The position numbers and the translations under genes were made by a program. Below, piece after piece: positions 56,014-64,000 of a DNA stretch of 64,000 nucleotides (position 1 is the first letter of the stretch; every line of letters starts with the position of its first letter). The notes under the pieces were generated by a model. That model saw only the letters and a list, made by a program, of their open reading frames with translations. It was not told where the DNA came from and made no database searches. Source of the stretch: Methanocaldococcus sp. (GTDB taxonomy: Archaea; AGJL01; Methanococci; Methanococcales; Methanocaldococcaceae). The stretch covers positions 84,663-148,662 of the forward strand of contig NZ_JACCLX010000016.1 of the NCBI RefSeq assembly GCF_024490875.1. Reading direction: 5' to 3'.

Positions 56014-56185
56014 ATATTCACCAACCAAAAGTTTTAAATAGTAATTGTTATGGTATAGAGATATAAAATTTTTAATGGCATATAAAGTTTATAACTTTGA
56101 ATATCCTTTTCTTTGAAAAATTTAAAAATATTTTCAAACATTAATTTTAAGGTTTATTAAAAATAAATAATTTGGGTGAATATAT

Positions 56186-56455
56186 ATGCCAGCACCAAGA
56201 TACAGATCAAGATCATACAGAAGAATATATAGAAGAACACCAGGAGGAAGGTTAGTTATACACTACAAAAGAAGAAAGCCAAATAAACCAAGATGTGCTA
56301 TATGTGGAGCTGAATTGCACGGAGTTCCAAGAGGGAGACCAGTTGAAATAAGAAAATTACCAAAATCTCAAAGAAGACCTGAAAGACCTTATGGAGGCTA
56401 CCTATGTCCAAGATGCTTAAAAAGATTAATGATTAACAAAGCGAGAAGTTTATAA
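56186..56455 (+). CDS. rpl34e: 50S ribosomal protein L34e
   Basis: The 89-residue basic protein begins [22 protein letters not shown], has [15 protein letters not shown] sequence ([20 protein letters not shown], about 33-52) and a second cysteine pair [10 protein letters not shown]. The length and two CxxC pairs fit the archaeal/eukaryotic L34e family. GGGTGAATATAT precedes the ATG. It is followed by cmk and rpl14e, a cluster conserved in methanococci. Confidence 0.97.
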   Translation: MPAPRYRSRSYRRIYRRTPGGRLVIHYKRRKPNKPRCAICGAELHGVPRGRPVEIRKLPKSQRRPERPYGGYLCPRCLKRLMINKARSL

Positions 56456-56523
56456 AGACATTCAAAAAGTTTATATATCAAAAGTATTTTATGTTTATCA
56501 ATCCATTTTAAATGGGTGAATAG

Positions 56524-57060
56524 ATGATAATTACCATTGGGGGGCTACCAGGGACGGGAACAACTACAATTGCTAAATTAATAGCAGAGAAATACAATTT
56601 AAAGCATGTATGTGCAGGATTTATATTTAGAGAGATGGCCAAAGAGATAGGTATGGACTTGCAGGAATTCAGTAAGTATGCTGAGGAACATAAAGAAGTT
56701 GATGAAGAAATTGATAGAAGACAGGTAGAAATAGCAAAAAAAGGTAATGTAGTGTTAGAAGGTAGATTGGCGGCGTGGATGCTATTAAAGAATGGAATAA
56801 AACCAGATTTAACAATATGGTTCAAAGCCCCCCTTGAAGTTAGGGCTGAGAGAATCAGCCAGAGAGAAAGTATAAGTAAAGAAGAGGCACTAAAAAAAAT
56901 GTTAGAAAGAGAGAAAAGTGAAAAAAAGAGATACAAAGAAATTTATAATATTGACTTAGATGATTTATCTATTTACGATTTGATTATCGATACATCAAAA
57001 TGGGATATCGAGGGAGTGTTTAATATTGTCTCCTCAGCTATTGATAACTTAAAAAAATAA
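56524..57060 (+). CDS. cmk: Cytidylate kinase
   Basis: Cmk phosphorylates CMP and dCMP. The 178-residue protein is of the short archaeal type: P-loop [20 protein letters not shown] (about 3-22), [13 protein letters not shown], and [12 protein letters not shown]. The P-loop GLPGTGTTT has Thr in place of the usual Lys of GKS/T, as known in this archaeal group. GGGTGAATAG precedes the ATG. The stop is directly followed by a structured GC-rich segment and then rpl14e. Confidence 0.92.
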   Translation: MIITIGGLPGTGTTTIAKLIAEKYNLKHVCAGFIFREMAKEIGMDLQEFSKYAEEHKEVDEEIDRRQVEIAKKGNVVLEGRLAAWMLLKNGIKPDLTIWFKAPLEVRAERISQRESISKEEALKKMLEREKSEKKRYKEIYNIDLDDLSIYDLIIDTSKWDIEGVFNIVSSAIDNLKK

Positions 57061-57122
57061 GGAGGGGACGATATTAAACCTCCCTCATTGGAGGATGAGT
57101 TGTGATTCGCGAGAGTCACAAC
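57061..57122 (+). ncRNA. GC-rich structured segment between cmk and rpl14e
   Basis: This segment starts at the base after the cmk stop and is far richer in G+C than its surroundings. CCTCC (57079-57083) can pair either with GGAGG (57061-57065) or with GGAGG (57090-57094), so two structures compete. A second hairpin, GTTGTGA (57099-57105) with TCACAAC (57116-57122), has a seven-pair stem and a ten-base loop. It ends 21 bases before the rpl14e ATG. A leader controlling rpl14e, or a small RNA, are both possible. The strand is assumed from the neighbours. Confidence 0.5.
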
Positions 57123-57143
57123 AACAAAAATGAGGTGAGGTAA

Positions 57144-57386
57144 ATGGCTGCTATTGAAATAGGAAGAGTTTGTGTAAAAACCGCAGGAAGAGAAGCAGGA
57201 AAAATCTGTGTCATTGTAGATATTTTAGATAAAAACTTTGTTATTGTAGATGGATTAGTTAAAAGAAGAAGATGCAACATAAAACATTTAGAACCTACTG
57301 AGAAGAAAGTTGATATCGAAAGAGGAGCCACAACAGAAGAAGTTAGATTGGCATTAGATGCAGCAGGATTATTAAAAGAGGAGTAA
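57144..57386 (+). CDS. rpl14e: 50S ribosomal protein L14e
   Basis: The 80-residue KOW-type protein begins [36 protein letters not shown] and has [20 protein letters not shown], both typical of archaeal L14e. GAGGTGAGGTAA precedes the ATG. The length is normal. A GC-rich structured stretch lies just upstream. The next gene, rnp4, is 143 bases on. Confidence 0.97.
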   Translation: MAAIEIGRVCVKTAGREAGKICVIVDILDKNFVIVDGLVKRRRCNIKHLEPTEKKVDIERGATTEEVRLALDAAGLLKEE

Positions 57387-57529
57387 TTTCTCTATTTTTC
57401 TTTTTTTATTAAAGCAAAAATTAATATTTTAATATTTGTATTAATTGGGATATTTTAATATACAAATCTATAACTTTTAAGTAATTAAAAATAATATATA
57501 AAGTAATGTAAGTAATTAAATGTGAAAGT

Positions 57530-57919
57530 ATGAAAAAGAAAAAGTTCTTAGAAAAAAAACTAAAAAAGATAGCCTATGAAAGAGTTGATACTTTAATGAA
57601 ATTAGCAGAAGAAGAGGCTAAAAAAGGTAGATGGGATAGAGTCAAAAGATATGTATATTTAGCAAGAAGAATAGCTATGAAAATGAGATTAAAATTTCCA
57701 AAGAAATGGAAAAGAAGAATATGCAAAAAATGTGGAACTTTTTTGTTGTATGGAAGGAATGCAAGAGTTAGAGTTAAAAGTAAAAGGTATCCTCATGTAG
57801 TTATAACTTGCTTAGAATGTGGAGCAATATATAGAATTCCTATGATAAGAGAAAAGAAAAAAAAAAGAAGAAAAAAATTAGAGAAAAAATTGAAAGCAAA
57901 AAATAAAGTGGTGGAGTAA
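57530..57919 (+). CDS. rnp4: Ribonuclease P protein component 4 (Rpp21)
   Basis: Rpp21 is one of the archaeal RNase P proteins for tRNA 5'-end maturation. The 129-residue basic protein has the helical N-terminus KKIAYERVDTLMKLAEEEAK, then RICKKCGTFLLYGRNARVR and TCLECGAIYRIP, four cysteines forming the zinc site. It ends in a Lys/Arg-rich tail. The start, ATG behind GTGAAAGT, is the only in-frame choice of that length. Its TAA touches the cobA ATG. Confidence 0.92.
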   Translation: MKKKKFLEKKLKKIAYERVDTLMKLAEEEAKKGRWDRVKRYVYLARRIAMKMRLKFPKKWKRRICKKCGTFLLYGRNARVRVKSKRYPHVVITCLECGAIYRIPMIREKKKKRRKKLEKKLKAKNKVVE

Positions 57920-58645
57920 ATGACAGGCAAAGTTATCTTAGTTGGAGCAGGTCCGGGAGATCCAGAATTGATAACAGTAAAAGGTTTAAAAGCAATTAAA
58001 GAGGCTGATGTCATTGTTTATGATAGTTTAATATCAAAAGACTTACTTAATTATGCAAAAGAAGGGGCGGAGTTAATTTATGTTGGTAAAAGAAAAGGAC
58101 AGCATTCCTTTAAACAGGAGGAGATTAATAAAATATTGGTAGAAAAAGCAAAAGAGGGAAAAATAGTTGTTAGATTAAAAGGGGGAGATCCATTTATTTT
58201 TGGAAGAGGAGGAGAAGAAATTTTAGAACTAAAAAAGCATAATATTCCTTATGAAGTAATTCCGGGAATAACTTCTGCAATTGCAGTTCCAGAACTTGCA
58301 AATATTCCATTAACGCATAGAAAAGTAGCAACTTCATTTACCGTAGTTACTGGACACGAGGCTGAGGATAAAAAAGAGAAACAAGTAGATTTAAGTAAAT
58401 TGAATGCTGACACTATAGTTATTTTGATGGGGATAACCAACTTAGAAAAGTTAGTTAATGAGTTGTTGCAAAATCCTAAGAGAAATAAAGACACCCCAGT
58501 AGCAATTATTACCAATGGAACTACAAAAAATCAAAGAGTTATAAAAGGAACACTTGGGGATATAGTAGAAAAGGCAAAAAAAGAAAAAATATCTCCACCT
58601 GGTGTTATTGTAGTTGGAGATGTAGTAAATGTTTTGGAAAAATAA
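57920..58645 (+). CDS. cobA: Uroporphyrinogen-III C-methyltransferase
   Basis: SUMT makes precorrin-2, the branch point to B12, F430 and other tetrapyrroles; CfbA in this window acts later on the same route. The 241-residue protein shows VILVGAGPGDPELITVKGLKAIKEADVIVYDSLI (about 5-38), RLKGGDPFIFGRGGEE (about 84-99), and PGITSAIAVPELANIPLTHR (about 115-134). All are family signatures. The ATG starts right after the rnp4 stop, with GGTGGAG as ribosome site. Confidence 0.96.
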   Translation: MTGKVILVGAGPGDPELITVKGLKAIKEADVIVYDSLISKDLLNYAKEGAELIYVGKRKGQHSFKQEEINKILVEKAKEGKIVVRLKGGDPFIFGRGGEEILELKKHNIPYEVIPGITSAIAVPELANIPLTHRKVATSFTVVTGHEAEDKKEKQVDLSKLNADTIVILMGITNLEKLVNELLQNPKRNKDTPVAIITNGTTKNQRVIKGTLGDIVEKAKKEKISPPGVIVVGDVVNVLEK

Positions 58646-58675
58646 AATTTTTAAATTTTTATAGTTCGGGATACG

Positions 58676-59998
58676 ATGATAAAGAATGTTGCTGTAATTT
58701 ATCCAAACAAATTTAAAGCAGGAATTTCTTGTTTGGCAGTTCATATTTTAGCCAAGCACTTATCTAAATTTAAAGATATAAATGTAAATATATATTTTTT
58801 AGAAAACTATCACAAAATAAAAAATTTTGACGCTATTTTTATAACTTTGCAGTATGAAAATGATTATTTTAATGCAATAAAAATAGTTAAAGATTTAAGA
58901 AAAACTAATCCTAATGCAGTTTTTGCCGCAGGTGGACCTTGTGTAATGGAAAACTTTTTCCCATTGATTAATTACTTTGACGCCTTTATAGTTGGAGAGA
59001 TTGAAAATAGCGATGTTATGCTAAATGTAATAAATAGAGAGTTTGACACAGAGGGAGTTTATTCAAGACATATAGATAAAGATGTTGTTAAAAGGATATA
59101 CCCAAAAAAATTAACCATAGATGATTACCCAATATATCAACCTACATCTAAAAAAGGAGCTTATGGAGAAGCATTTTTATTGGAGATTGGAAGAGGATGC
59201 CCAAGGAGATGTAGATTTTGTTTAGCAAGATCAATATATTATCCTCCAAGATATAGAAAACTAAGTGATTTAGAATATTTGGCAGAAGAAGGAATAAAAA
59301 TTAATAAAGTTAATAAAGTAGCATTAATAGCTCCATCAGTTGGGGATTATAAGTATATAGTTGAACTCTGTAACTTTTTGGACGATTTGGGAGTTCAAAT
59401 ATCTCCATCTTCTTTAAGGGCAGATACTTTAAATGAGGAACTAATGAAAATTTTAAAACCAAAAACACTGACAATAGCTCCTGAGGCAGGAAGTGAAAGA
59501 TTAAGAGAATTTATAAAAAAAGATATTAATGAAGGAGATATATTTAATGCAGTTGATTTAGCTAAAAAATTTGAAGTTAATAAGATAAAACTTTACTTTA
59601 TGGTTGGAATACCTACGGAAACTAATGAAGATGTTGAAGAGATTATAAATTTAACAAAAAAGATAAAAAAAGAGATTAAAAAAGTAGAAGTTTCAATTAA
59701 TCCTATGATTCCTAAGCCACATACAGATTTTGAAAATGAAGAGTTTGATTTAACATCTAAGAAAAAAATTAAACATATTGAAAAAAATCTAAGGAAAGAA
59801 AGAGTTAAAGTAGAATATGAAAACTTTAACTCTATGATTTGTCAGTGTGTATTAGCAAGAGGTGATGAAACTCTTAGTAATTATCTAGATGTTTCAAAAA
59901 ATCCAACAAACTTAATTAGTGCATTGAAAAAAGATAATTTATTAGATAAATACTTAAAAAAAATAGATAAAATGCCATGGAAAAAAATAATAATCTAA
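58676..59998 (+). CDS. B12-binding/radical SAM domain protein
   Basis: The 440-residue protein has a B12-binding-like Rossmann domain (about 1-125, AVFAAGGPCVMEN) and then a radical SAM domain with GRGCPRRCRFCLARS (CxxxCxxC, about 175-187) and a TIM-barrel signature with APEAGSERLREFIKKDINE (about 273). It is similar to the archaeal B12-binding/radical SAM family first named from M. jannaschii (memory). The precise reaction is unknown. Its end overlaps the convergent cysteine-cluster gene by four bases. Confidence 0.8.
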   Translation: MIKNVAVIYPNKFKAGISCLAVHILAKHLSKFKDINVNIYFLENYHKIKNFDAIFITLQYENDYFNAIKIVKDLRKTNPNAVFAAGGPCVMENFFPLINYFDAFIVGEIENSDVMLNVINREFDTEGVYSRHIDKDVVKRIYPKKLTIDDYPIYQPTSKKGAYGEAFLLEIGRGCPRRCRFCLARSIYYPPRYRKLSDLEYLAEEGIKINKVNKVALIAPSVGDYKYIVELCNFLDDLGVQISPSSLRADTLNEELMKILKPKTLTIAPEAGSERLREFIKKDINEGDIFNAVDLAKKFEVNKIKLYFMVGIPTETNEDVEEIINLTKKIKKEIKKVEVSINPMIPKPHTDFENEEFDLTSKKKIKHIEKNLRKERVKVEYENFNSMICQCVLARGDETLSNYLDVSKNPTNLISALKKDNLLDKYLKKIDKMPWKKIII

Positions 59999-60504
59999 TA
60001 TTTTAAGGAGTCTTTAAATAATCTCTCTTTTGCATTTTTAAACTCTTTTTCATCTATATCTTTTTCAAATCCTAAGTATTTTAAAACTAATTCTGCATAT
60101 TTGAAATATTTCTCCTCTATATCTCCTTCTCCGATATACAGTCCTTTACAGTGTCTTAAAAACCATATATCATAGGTTAATGTTAATTTTCCATCCCTTA
60201 ACTGAATTGAATAAGGTCTAAATCTACAAATTAGTGGCCTAACTTTATAAATTTTGCATTTTCTAGTTTTATTATCAAAAAATATGCACTTTCCTTTAAT
60301 TTCTTTTAATTCACCAATGTATCCATTAAAAAATTTAACATATCTCTTTATAACTTCATTTAATGGAATCTTTAAATATCCCGCTATTCTACCTAAATCC
60401 TTCTTAGTAACTGTTGGAGCATCACAGCAAAAACCACATTTTATGCAATGAAATGCAATTCCTCCCAAATAAACACTGAACTTTTTATTTTTATTATTTT
60501 TCAT
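59995..60504 (-). CDS. YkgJ-type cysteine-cluster protein
   Basis: The 169-residue protein contains CIKCGFCC (Cys 20, 23, 26 and 27) and then CIFFDNKTRKCKIYKVRPLICRF, the cysteine cluster of the YkgJ (CxxCxxCC) family, believed to bind zinc or an iron-sulfur centre. No enzyme motif is visible. AAGTGAAATT precedes the ATG, a weak ribosome site. It is followed upstream by the PAP2 gene, nine bases away, on the same strand, so they are probably cotranscribed. Function unknown. Confidence 0.8.
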   Translation of the reverse strand: MKNNKNKKFSVYLGGIAFHCIKCGFCCDAPTVTKKDLGRIAGYLKIPLNEVIKRYVKFFNGYIGELKEIKGKCIFFDNKTRKCKIYKVRPLICRFRPYSIQLRDGKLTLTYDIWFLRHCKGLYIGEGDIEEKYFKYAELVLKYLGFEKDIDEKEFKNAKERLFKDSLKY

Positions 60505-60512
60505 AATTTCAC

Positions 60513-61226
60513 TTATTTCTTATTTTGACTTGAGCAATTTCTACAAAAAATACAAGGTTTTATATATCCCGCTAAAAAATCTAATGCTTCACTAATTTTT
60601 TTATGAAGTGTTTTAGGAAATTTATATATTAAATAGCCATATATAAAGCCAGTAATCACATCAACAATCCAATGCATACCTAAGATTAAAGTTGATATAG
60701 GAATTAGTATAGCCAATGTAAAGTAAATATACTTTAAATATTTTTCATCTTTAAAATGTAATGCCAATAGAAAAGAATATGCTGTATGTAATGATGGAAT
60801 CTCATAAGTTGGTTTTGTAAATATCCAAAAGTATTTCATGTTTATTAAATCCTTAGCAACTCCTACCTGAAATGGTGATTTAACCACAATAATAGAATAT
60901 ATTATTCCTGCAAACAACCAACCAAGTGCTAAATCAATTAAAATAATATCACTTTTTAAAAAATCTTTTTTTATAAATAAATAGTATGCAATACCACAAA
61001 TAATCATAAGAGAAAATCCATATAAATATATTATTTTAAAAAATTCAATAACAACTGTTGGTAATGATTGAAGAATTAAATAAAAATTTCTGTTGCATAA
61101 AGGGAGAGTCATTAATAAATTAGTAGCATCTATTGGCTTTAATATTTGAGAATACCACATTAAGCCACCCCACATAATATAGGCAATTGGATATACTGCT
61201 AACCTAACTACAATCCTTCTATCCAC
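60513..61226 (-). CDS. PAP2-superfamily membrane phosphatase
   Basis: The 237-residue protein has six hydrophobic helices and the PAP2 motifs YEIPSLHTAYSFLL (about 143-156) and GMHWIVDVITGFIYG (about 186-200), which supply the catalytic histidines and aspartate. It resembles the Aur1-type PAP2 subgroup. The substrate is probably a lipid diphosphate or phosphatidyl compound, as in polyprenyl phosphate recycling. The GTG at 61226 is used because GGTGATATTT precedes it; a TTG twelve bases earlier is unlikely. A cysteine pair cluster (CIFCRNC) ends the protein. Confidence 0.85.
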   Translation of the reverse strand: MDRRIVVRLAVYPIAYIMWGGLMWYSQILKPIDATNLLMTLPLCNRNFYLILQSLPTVVIEFFKIIYLYGFSLMIICGIAYYLFIKKDFLKSDIILIDLALGWLFAGIIYSIIVVKSPFQVGVAKDLINMKYFWIFTKPTYEIPSLHTAYSFLLALHFKDEKYLKYIYFTLAILIPISTLILGMHWIVDVITGFIYGYLIYKFPKTLHKKISEALDFLAGYIKPCIFCRNCSSQNKK

Positions 61227-61272
61227 AAATATCACCAAAGAGTTTTTAAATACAATAAATTAAGGTGAGATT

Positions 61273-62763
61273 ATTAAATTTTTAGAATTTATAGTTGATT
61301 TCCTACAAAAAAATGTAAAAACAATATTTTCCTATCCCGGAGAGCAGATATTTCCACTTTATAATGAGATAGAAAATAGTAGTATAAAAAATATTATGGC
61401 TAAAGATGAGAGAGGATCTGGCTTTATGGCTGATGGTTATGCAAGAATAACTAACTATATAGGAGTTTGCTTGGTAACTGCTGGACCAGGAAGCACAAAT
61501 TTAACTACTCCAATAGCTAATGCTTACAAAGATAACTCCTCAGTATTAGCCATAACTGGAAGATGCGAAAGAAAATATATTAGTAAAAATTACTTCCAAG
61601 AGATTAATATGGATTTTTTAAATTTTTACAAAGGGTATTTTATTAACAACGCTGATATAAATTCTATTGTTTCAGCATTTAGAGATTGTCTATACAACAA
61701 AAAGCCAGTTCAGATAAATATTCCCTCTGATGTATATAAAGATAAAGTTGATGAAAATGATTTATATAACAATAATATATATTATAATAATGATAATAAA
61801 ATAAACATTGATGAAATTGTTGATAAAATAAACTCCGAACTGTCTAATGCTAAAAAACCACTATTTTTAATTGGGCAAGGGATTTATGGAAATTTAAGTT
61901 ATAATGAAATGCTAAAAATATCCAAAATTTTGGAAAAATTAGATTGTCCAATATCTACAACATTTCCAAGTAGAGGAGTTATTGATGAAAATTTAAATAA
62001 CTGTGTGGGTTTAGTTGGTAGAAGAGGAGATATAAAATCTTTATTGGAGGCAGATAAGATAATAAATTTTGGTTCGTCACTTTCATACAATACATATGTT
62101 GAAAGTGTTAGGGAAAAACTTTTAAAGAAAACTGTAAATATAAACCTAAAACCAAAAAGTATTAAAGAGTTAAAAGAATTTTTTGAAAATTTAAGTATAG
62201 ATAATAATTGGTTTTACTACAAAGAAAATAAATTCTCTCCTAAGGGAGATTATTCTAATAAAATAAATGAGATAATTGAAAGTATTCCAAAAGATTCTAT
62301 AATAGTTACAGACGCTGGAAAACATACGGTATTTACTTGCCTATTAAAAAAATGCATTGTTCCAAGAAATATTATTTCCTCTCATTCCTTTGGATCTATG
62401 GGCTTTGGTTTGCCAGTTTCAATAGGAGTTAAATTTGGATGTATCGATTTTAATATTGATAGAGATATTGTACTGATTAGTGGGGATGGAGGATTTTTAA
62501 TGAATGTTGAAGAATTACAAGTAGTTTCTGAAAATAATTTAAAAATTTTAATGATTGTAATGAAAAATAATAAATTGGCTGAATTTTGTAAAATAAAAAA
62601 TCCTAACTTTAATAAATTGGCTGATGCCTTTGGAATAGATAACTGCTACATAGAAAAAGTTGATGAGATTAGTTCAACAATTAAAGAGTTTTTAAAGAAA
62701 GATAAGCCATTATTAATGGTTATTGAGACAGAGGATGAAAAACTACCTAACCCAAATATGTAA
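61273..62763 (+). CDS. Acetolactate-synthase-like TPP enzyme, apparent ATT start
   Basis: The frame is open from a TAA at 61261 and codes for the full N-terminal part of a ThDP enzyme before the first ATG (61396): IFSYPGEQIFPLYNEIENSS is the usual YPG.../LY segment, and DERGSGFMADGYARI holds the catalytic Glu region. The first ATG would remove this. There is no ATG, GTG or TTG in frame between 61264 and 61396, but GGTGA (61264-61268) is ideally placed before ATT at 61273, so the gene probably starts there with 496 residues. The ThDP motif is GDGGFLMNVEELQVVSENNL...NN (about 389-420). It may be an acetolactate synthase or another ThDP enzyme; no small subunit is near. Confidence 0.85.
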   Translation: MKFLEFIVDFLQKNVKTIFSYPGEQIFPLYNEIENSSIKNIMAKDERGSGFMADGYARITNYIGVCLVTAGPGSTNLTTPIANAYKDNSSVLAITGRCERKYISKNYFQEINMDFLNFYKGYFINNADINSIVSAFRDCLYNKKPVQINIPSDVYKDKVDENDLYNNNIYYNNDNKINIDEIVDKINSELSNAKKPLFLIGQGIYGNLSYNEMLKISKILEKLDCPISTTFPSRGVIDENLNNCVGLVGRRGDIKSLLEADKIINFGSSLSYNTYVESVREKLLKKTVNINLKPKSIKELKEFFENLSIDNNWFYYKENKFSPKGDYSNKINEIIESIPKDSIIVTDAGKHTVFTCLLKKCIVPRNIISSHSFGSMGFGLPVSIGVKFGCIDFNIDRDIVLISGDGGFLMNVEELQVVSENNLKILMIVMKNNKLAEFCKIKNPNFNKLADAFGIDNCYIEKVDEISSTIKEFLKKDKPLLMVIETEDEKLPNPNM

Positions 62764-62822
62764 ATCTTTAAAATTATTAATTAATTGGATAATTTAAATT
62801 ACTAAATTAATGGAGGGATACT

Positions 62823-63692
62823 ATGGAAGTTTTAACTGAGTTATTTAACATTTTATCAAAAGATTTACACTTTAATGTTACAAAATTGGACTCTAAAACA
62901 TATGAACAAAATTGGAGAGTTCCAGAAGGATTTATTTCAATAATTGGTTTAGAAAATGCTAAGATGCCAGTATTTTACTATGGATTAACAGATTCTTACA
63001 AAGAGGAGTATAAGATTAAAAAAGTTGTTACTCCAAAAGGACAAAAACAGGTTTTTACAAGACTCTACTACATATTTGACAGAAGAGATATTATAGAAAA
63101 AGAGAAATATGTTGTTGCGAATGCATTTAATGGACTTTTATTACTTATAAAATTTGATAAAAATGAATTTATTGAAAAAGCAATTGAAATGCTAACAAGA
63201 GGTTATGAAGAAGATGATTTTATTAAAGAAGTTATTAATAAGGTTAAAGAAAAAAATATGTTTGACTCTGTTGAGGAGACTATAAGATTTATGGCTAATA
63301 GAGATTATAACTGGATTATTGGAAAAATAAAATACAATGTAGGTAGTTTAGAGTATTCTGGACAAGGTTTCTATTTACTTCCTATAAAAACAAATATGCA
63401 GATAACTCCGGGGCTAAAAATTGAAAATGGTAAAGTTATTATTGACTTGGAGAATTCACATTTATTTAAAAACTTTATTGTATATGTGGATACTATCAAC
63501 AACAAAATAATCTTTAACAAACAAAGATTGTGTAATAAAACATCTACTATATTAGAAATAATGTCAAAAATTGATGACAACACTTGTCCTTGGTGTGGTG
63601 CTAAATTAAGAGTAGTTAAAACAAAAAAAGGAGAGTTTTTAGGTTGTACGAATTATCCAAAATGTTTGTATAGGAGATTTCCCAAACTCTAG
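62823..63692 (+). CDS. Unknown protein with topoisomerase-type C4 zinc finger
   Basis: The 289-residue protein begins at ATG behind GGAGGGATACT. The last 35 residues form a C4 zinc finger, CPWCGAKLRVVKTKKGEF followed by CTNYPKC, as in the C-terminal zinc fingers of type I topoisomerases and of many nucleic-acid enzymes. The first 250 residues have no known catalytic motif; they seem alpha/beta, with one helical hairpin (EEDDFIKEVINKVKEK). I do not recognise the main domain. A DNA- or RNA-binding role is likely. It is 59 bases after the ThDP enzyme gene. Confidence 0.65.
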   Translation: MEVLTELFNILSKDLHFNVTKLDSKTYEQNWRVPEGFISIIGLENAKMPVFYYGLTDSYKEEYKIKKVVTPKGQKQVFTRLYYIFDRRDIIEKEKYVVANAFNGLLLLIKFDKNEFIEKAIEMLTRGYEEDDFIKEVINKVKEKNMFDSVEETIRFMANRDYNWIIGKIKYNVGSLEYSGQGFYLLPIKTNMQITPGLKIENGKVIIDLENSHLFKNFIVYVDTINNKIIFNKQRLCNKTSTILEIMSKIDDNTCPWCGAKLRVVKTKKGEFLGCTNYPKCLYRRFPKL

Positions 63693-64000
63693 TTTTTAAT
63701 TACTATAATAAAAAATATTTTATTGAGAGTAATATTTACTCTCGGAATTTAATAATATTTTATAATAAAAATTTTCTATTTTTTATTATAATAATATTAT
63801 AATTTTGAAATTTTTCATATTATTATAATATTTTTTTGTCATTTATATGATTTTATAATATTGAATTGAAAATTTACCGGGGTTTGTTATTACTCTCAAA
63901 AAGAATATGAATATATAAATTCATAAATTAAATATGTAATAAAGGATTTTCTATCCTTCTTTTATGCCAAAAAGATTATAATTATATCAGAAGATTTAAA
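63693..64000. repeat. AT-rich gene-free end with nested inverted repeats
   Basis: No gene is seen in these 308 bases. GAGAGTAATA at 63725 and its complement ending at 63897 bound a 173-base stretch; the short form GAGAGTAA/TTACTCTC also forms a hairpin at 63725-63743. Within lie two further perfect 11-pair repeats: TATAATAAAAA (63761-63771)/TTTTTATTATA (63780-63790) and AATATTATAAT (63793-63803)/ATTATAATATT (63822-63832). A six-pair hairpin AAGGAT/ATCCTT with trailing Ts lies at about 63943-63964. It could be a terminator cluster or a remnant of a small mobile element; no target duplication was seen. Confidence 0.6.

Noticed and set aside
57061..57122. tRNA gene in the GC-rich segment
   Set aside because: No T-arm or acceptor pairing; only two short hairpins.
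63725..63897. MITE-type transposon with 10-base terminal repeats
   Set aside because: No flanking target duplication and no second copy in this window; the region is so A+T rich that repeats arise easily.
1..64000. CRISPR array or complete insertion sequence
   Set aside because: No regular direct repeats with spacers and no transposase frame were found in any reading frame.

Overview
The window is AT-rich DNA of a hyperthermophilic methanogen of the Methanocaldococcales, most probably a Methanocaldococcus species close to, but not identical with, M. jannaschii. The grounds are: reverse gyrase carrying an intein, F420-reducing hydrogenase with selenocysteine, AtwA (methyl-CoM reductase activation), CofD (F420), GGGP synthase (archaeal lipids), an archaeal proteasome, archaeal L14e/L34e, an Hsp16.5-type heat-shock protein, a carbamoyl-phosphate synthase large subunit split into two genes, and ribosome sites of the GGTGA type a few bases before ATG, GTG or TTG. 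Many gene starts were moved inward to the codon served by such a site. Gene blocks match M. jannaschii blocks recalled from memory, but in a rearranged order.

Layout. 1-2.7 kb: a minus-strand surface cluster with a secreted PKD-type protein (cut by the window edge) and two small proteins with pilin-like class III signal peptides. 2.8-10.7 kb: reverse gyrase with intein, then divergent taw3 and hef. 10.7-14.2 kb: the frhADGB operon, whose alpha subunit reads through a UGA as selenocysteine and ends in a SECIS hairpin. 14.4-18.9 kb: THUMP methyltransferase, cofD, a glycosyltransferase and a membrane-anchored winged-helix protein. 18.9-23.8 kb: secF, a UPF0254 gene, a methyltransferase, GGGP synthase, archaeal-type dehydroquinate synthase, 6-phospho-3-hexuloisomerase and an intron-containing tRNA-Trp. 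24-34 kb: sucD, two PII-like genes, a UPF0251 gene and atwA, then proS, psmB, the termination nuclease aCPSF1/FttA, two small-protein genes and aroD.

34.1-41.5 kb is the clearest accessory island: a type I restriction-modification system (hsdM, hsdS, hsdR) led by a promoter with an 8-bp inverted repeat over the expected transcription start, followed by a YgjP-like zinc metallopeptidase overlapping hsdR and an EVE-domain modified-base reader. 41.5-49.7 kb: carB in two adjacent pieces, gltX, marC, a site-2 protease, the small chelatase cfbA with a His-rich loop, and pantoate kinase. 49.9-51 kb: an ORF broken by one in-frame TGA and a membrane protein. 51-63.7 kb: methyltransferase, hsp20, ftsY, tmk, a CBS protein, pyrD, the rpl34e-cmk-rpl14e group with a GC-rich structured segment, RNase P protein 4, cobA, a B12-binding/radical SAM protein, a cysteine-cluster protein, a PAP2 phosphatase, an acetolactate-synthase-like gene that appears to start at ATT, and an orphan protein with a topoisomerase-type zinc finger. 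The last 308 bases are nearly pure A+T and hold nested inverted repeats.

The points most worth following are the selenoprotein FrhA with its SECIS, the apparent AUU start, the type I RM island with its putative operator and EVE/peptidase companions, the structured segment before rpl14e, the TGA-broken ORF, the PII-like/UPF0251/AtwA run, and the pilin/PKD surface cluster. No database search was possible; family names rest on motif recognition.
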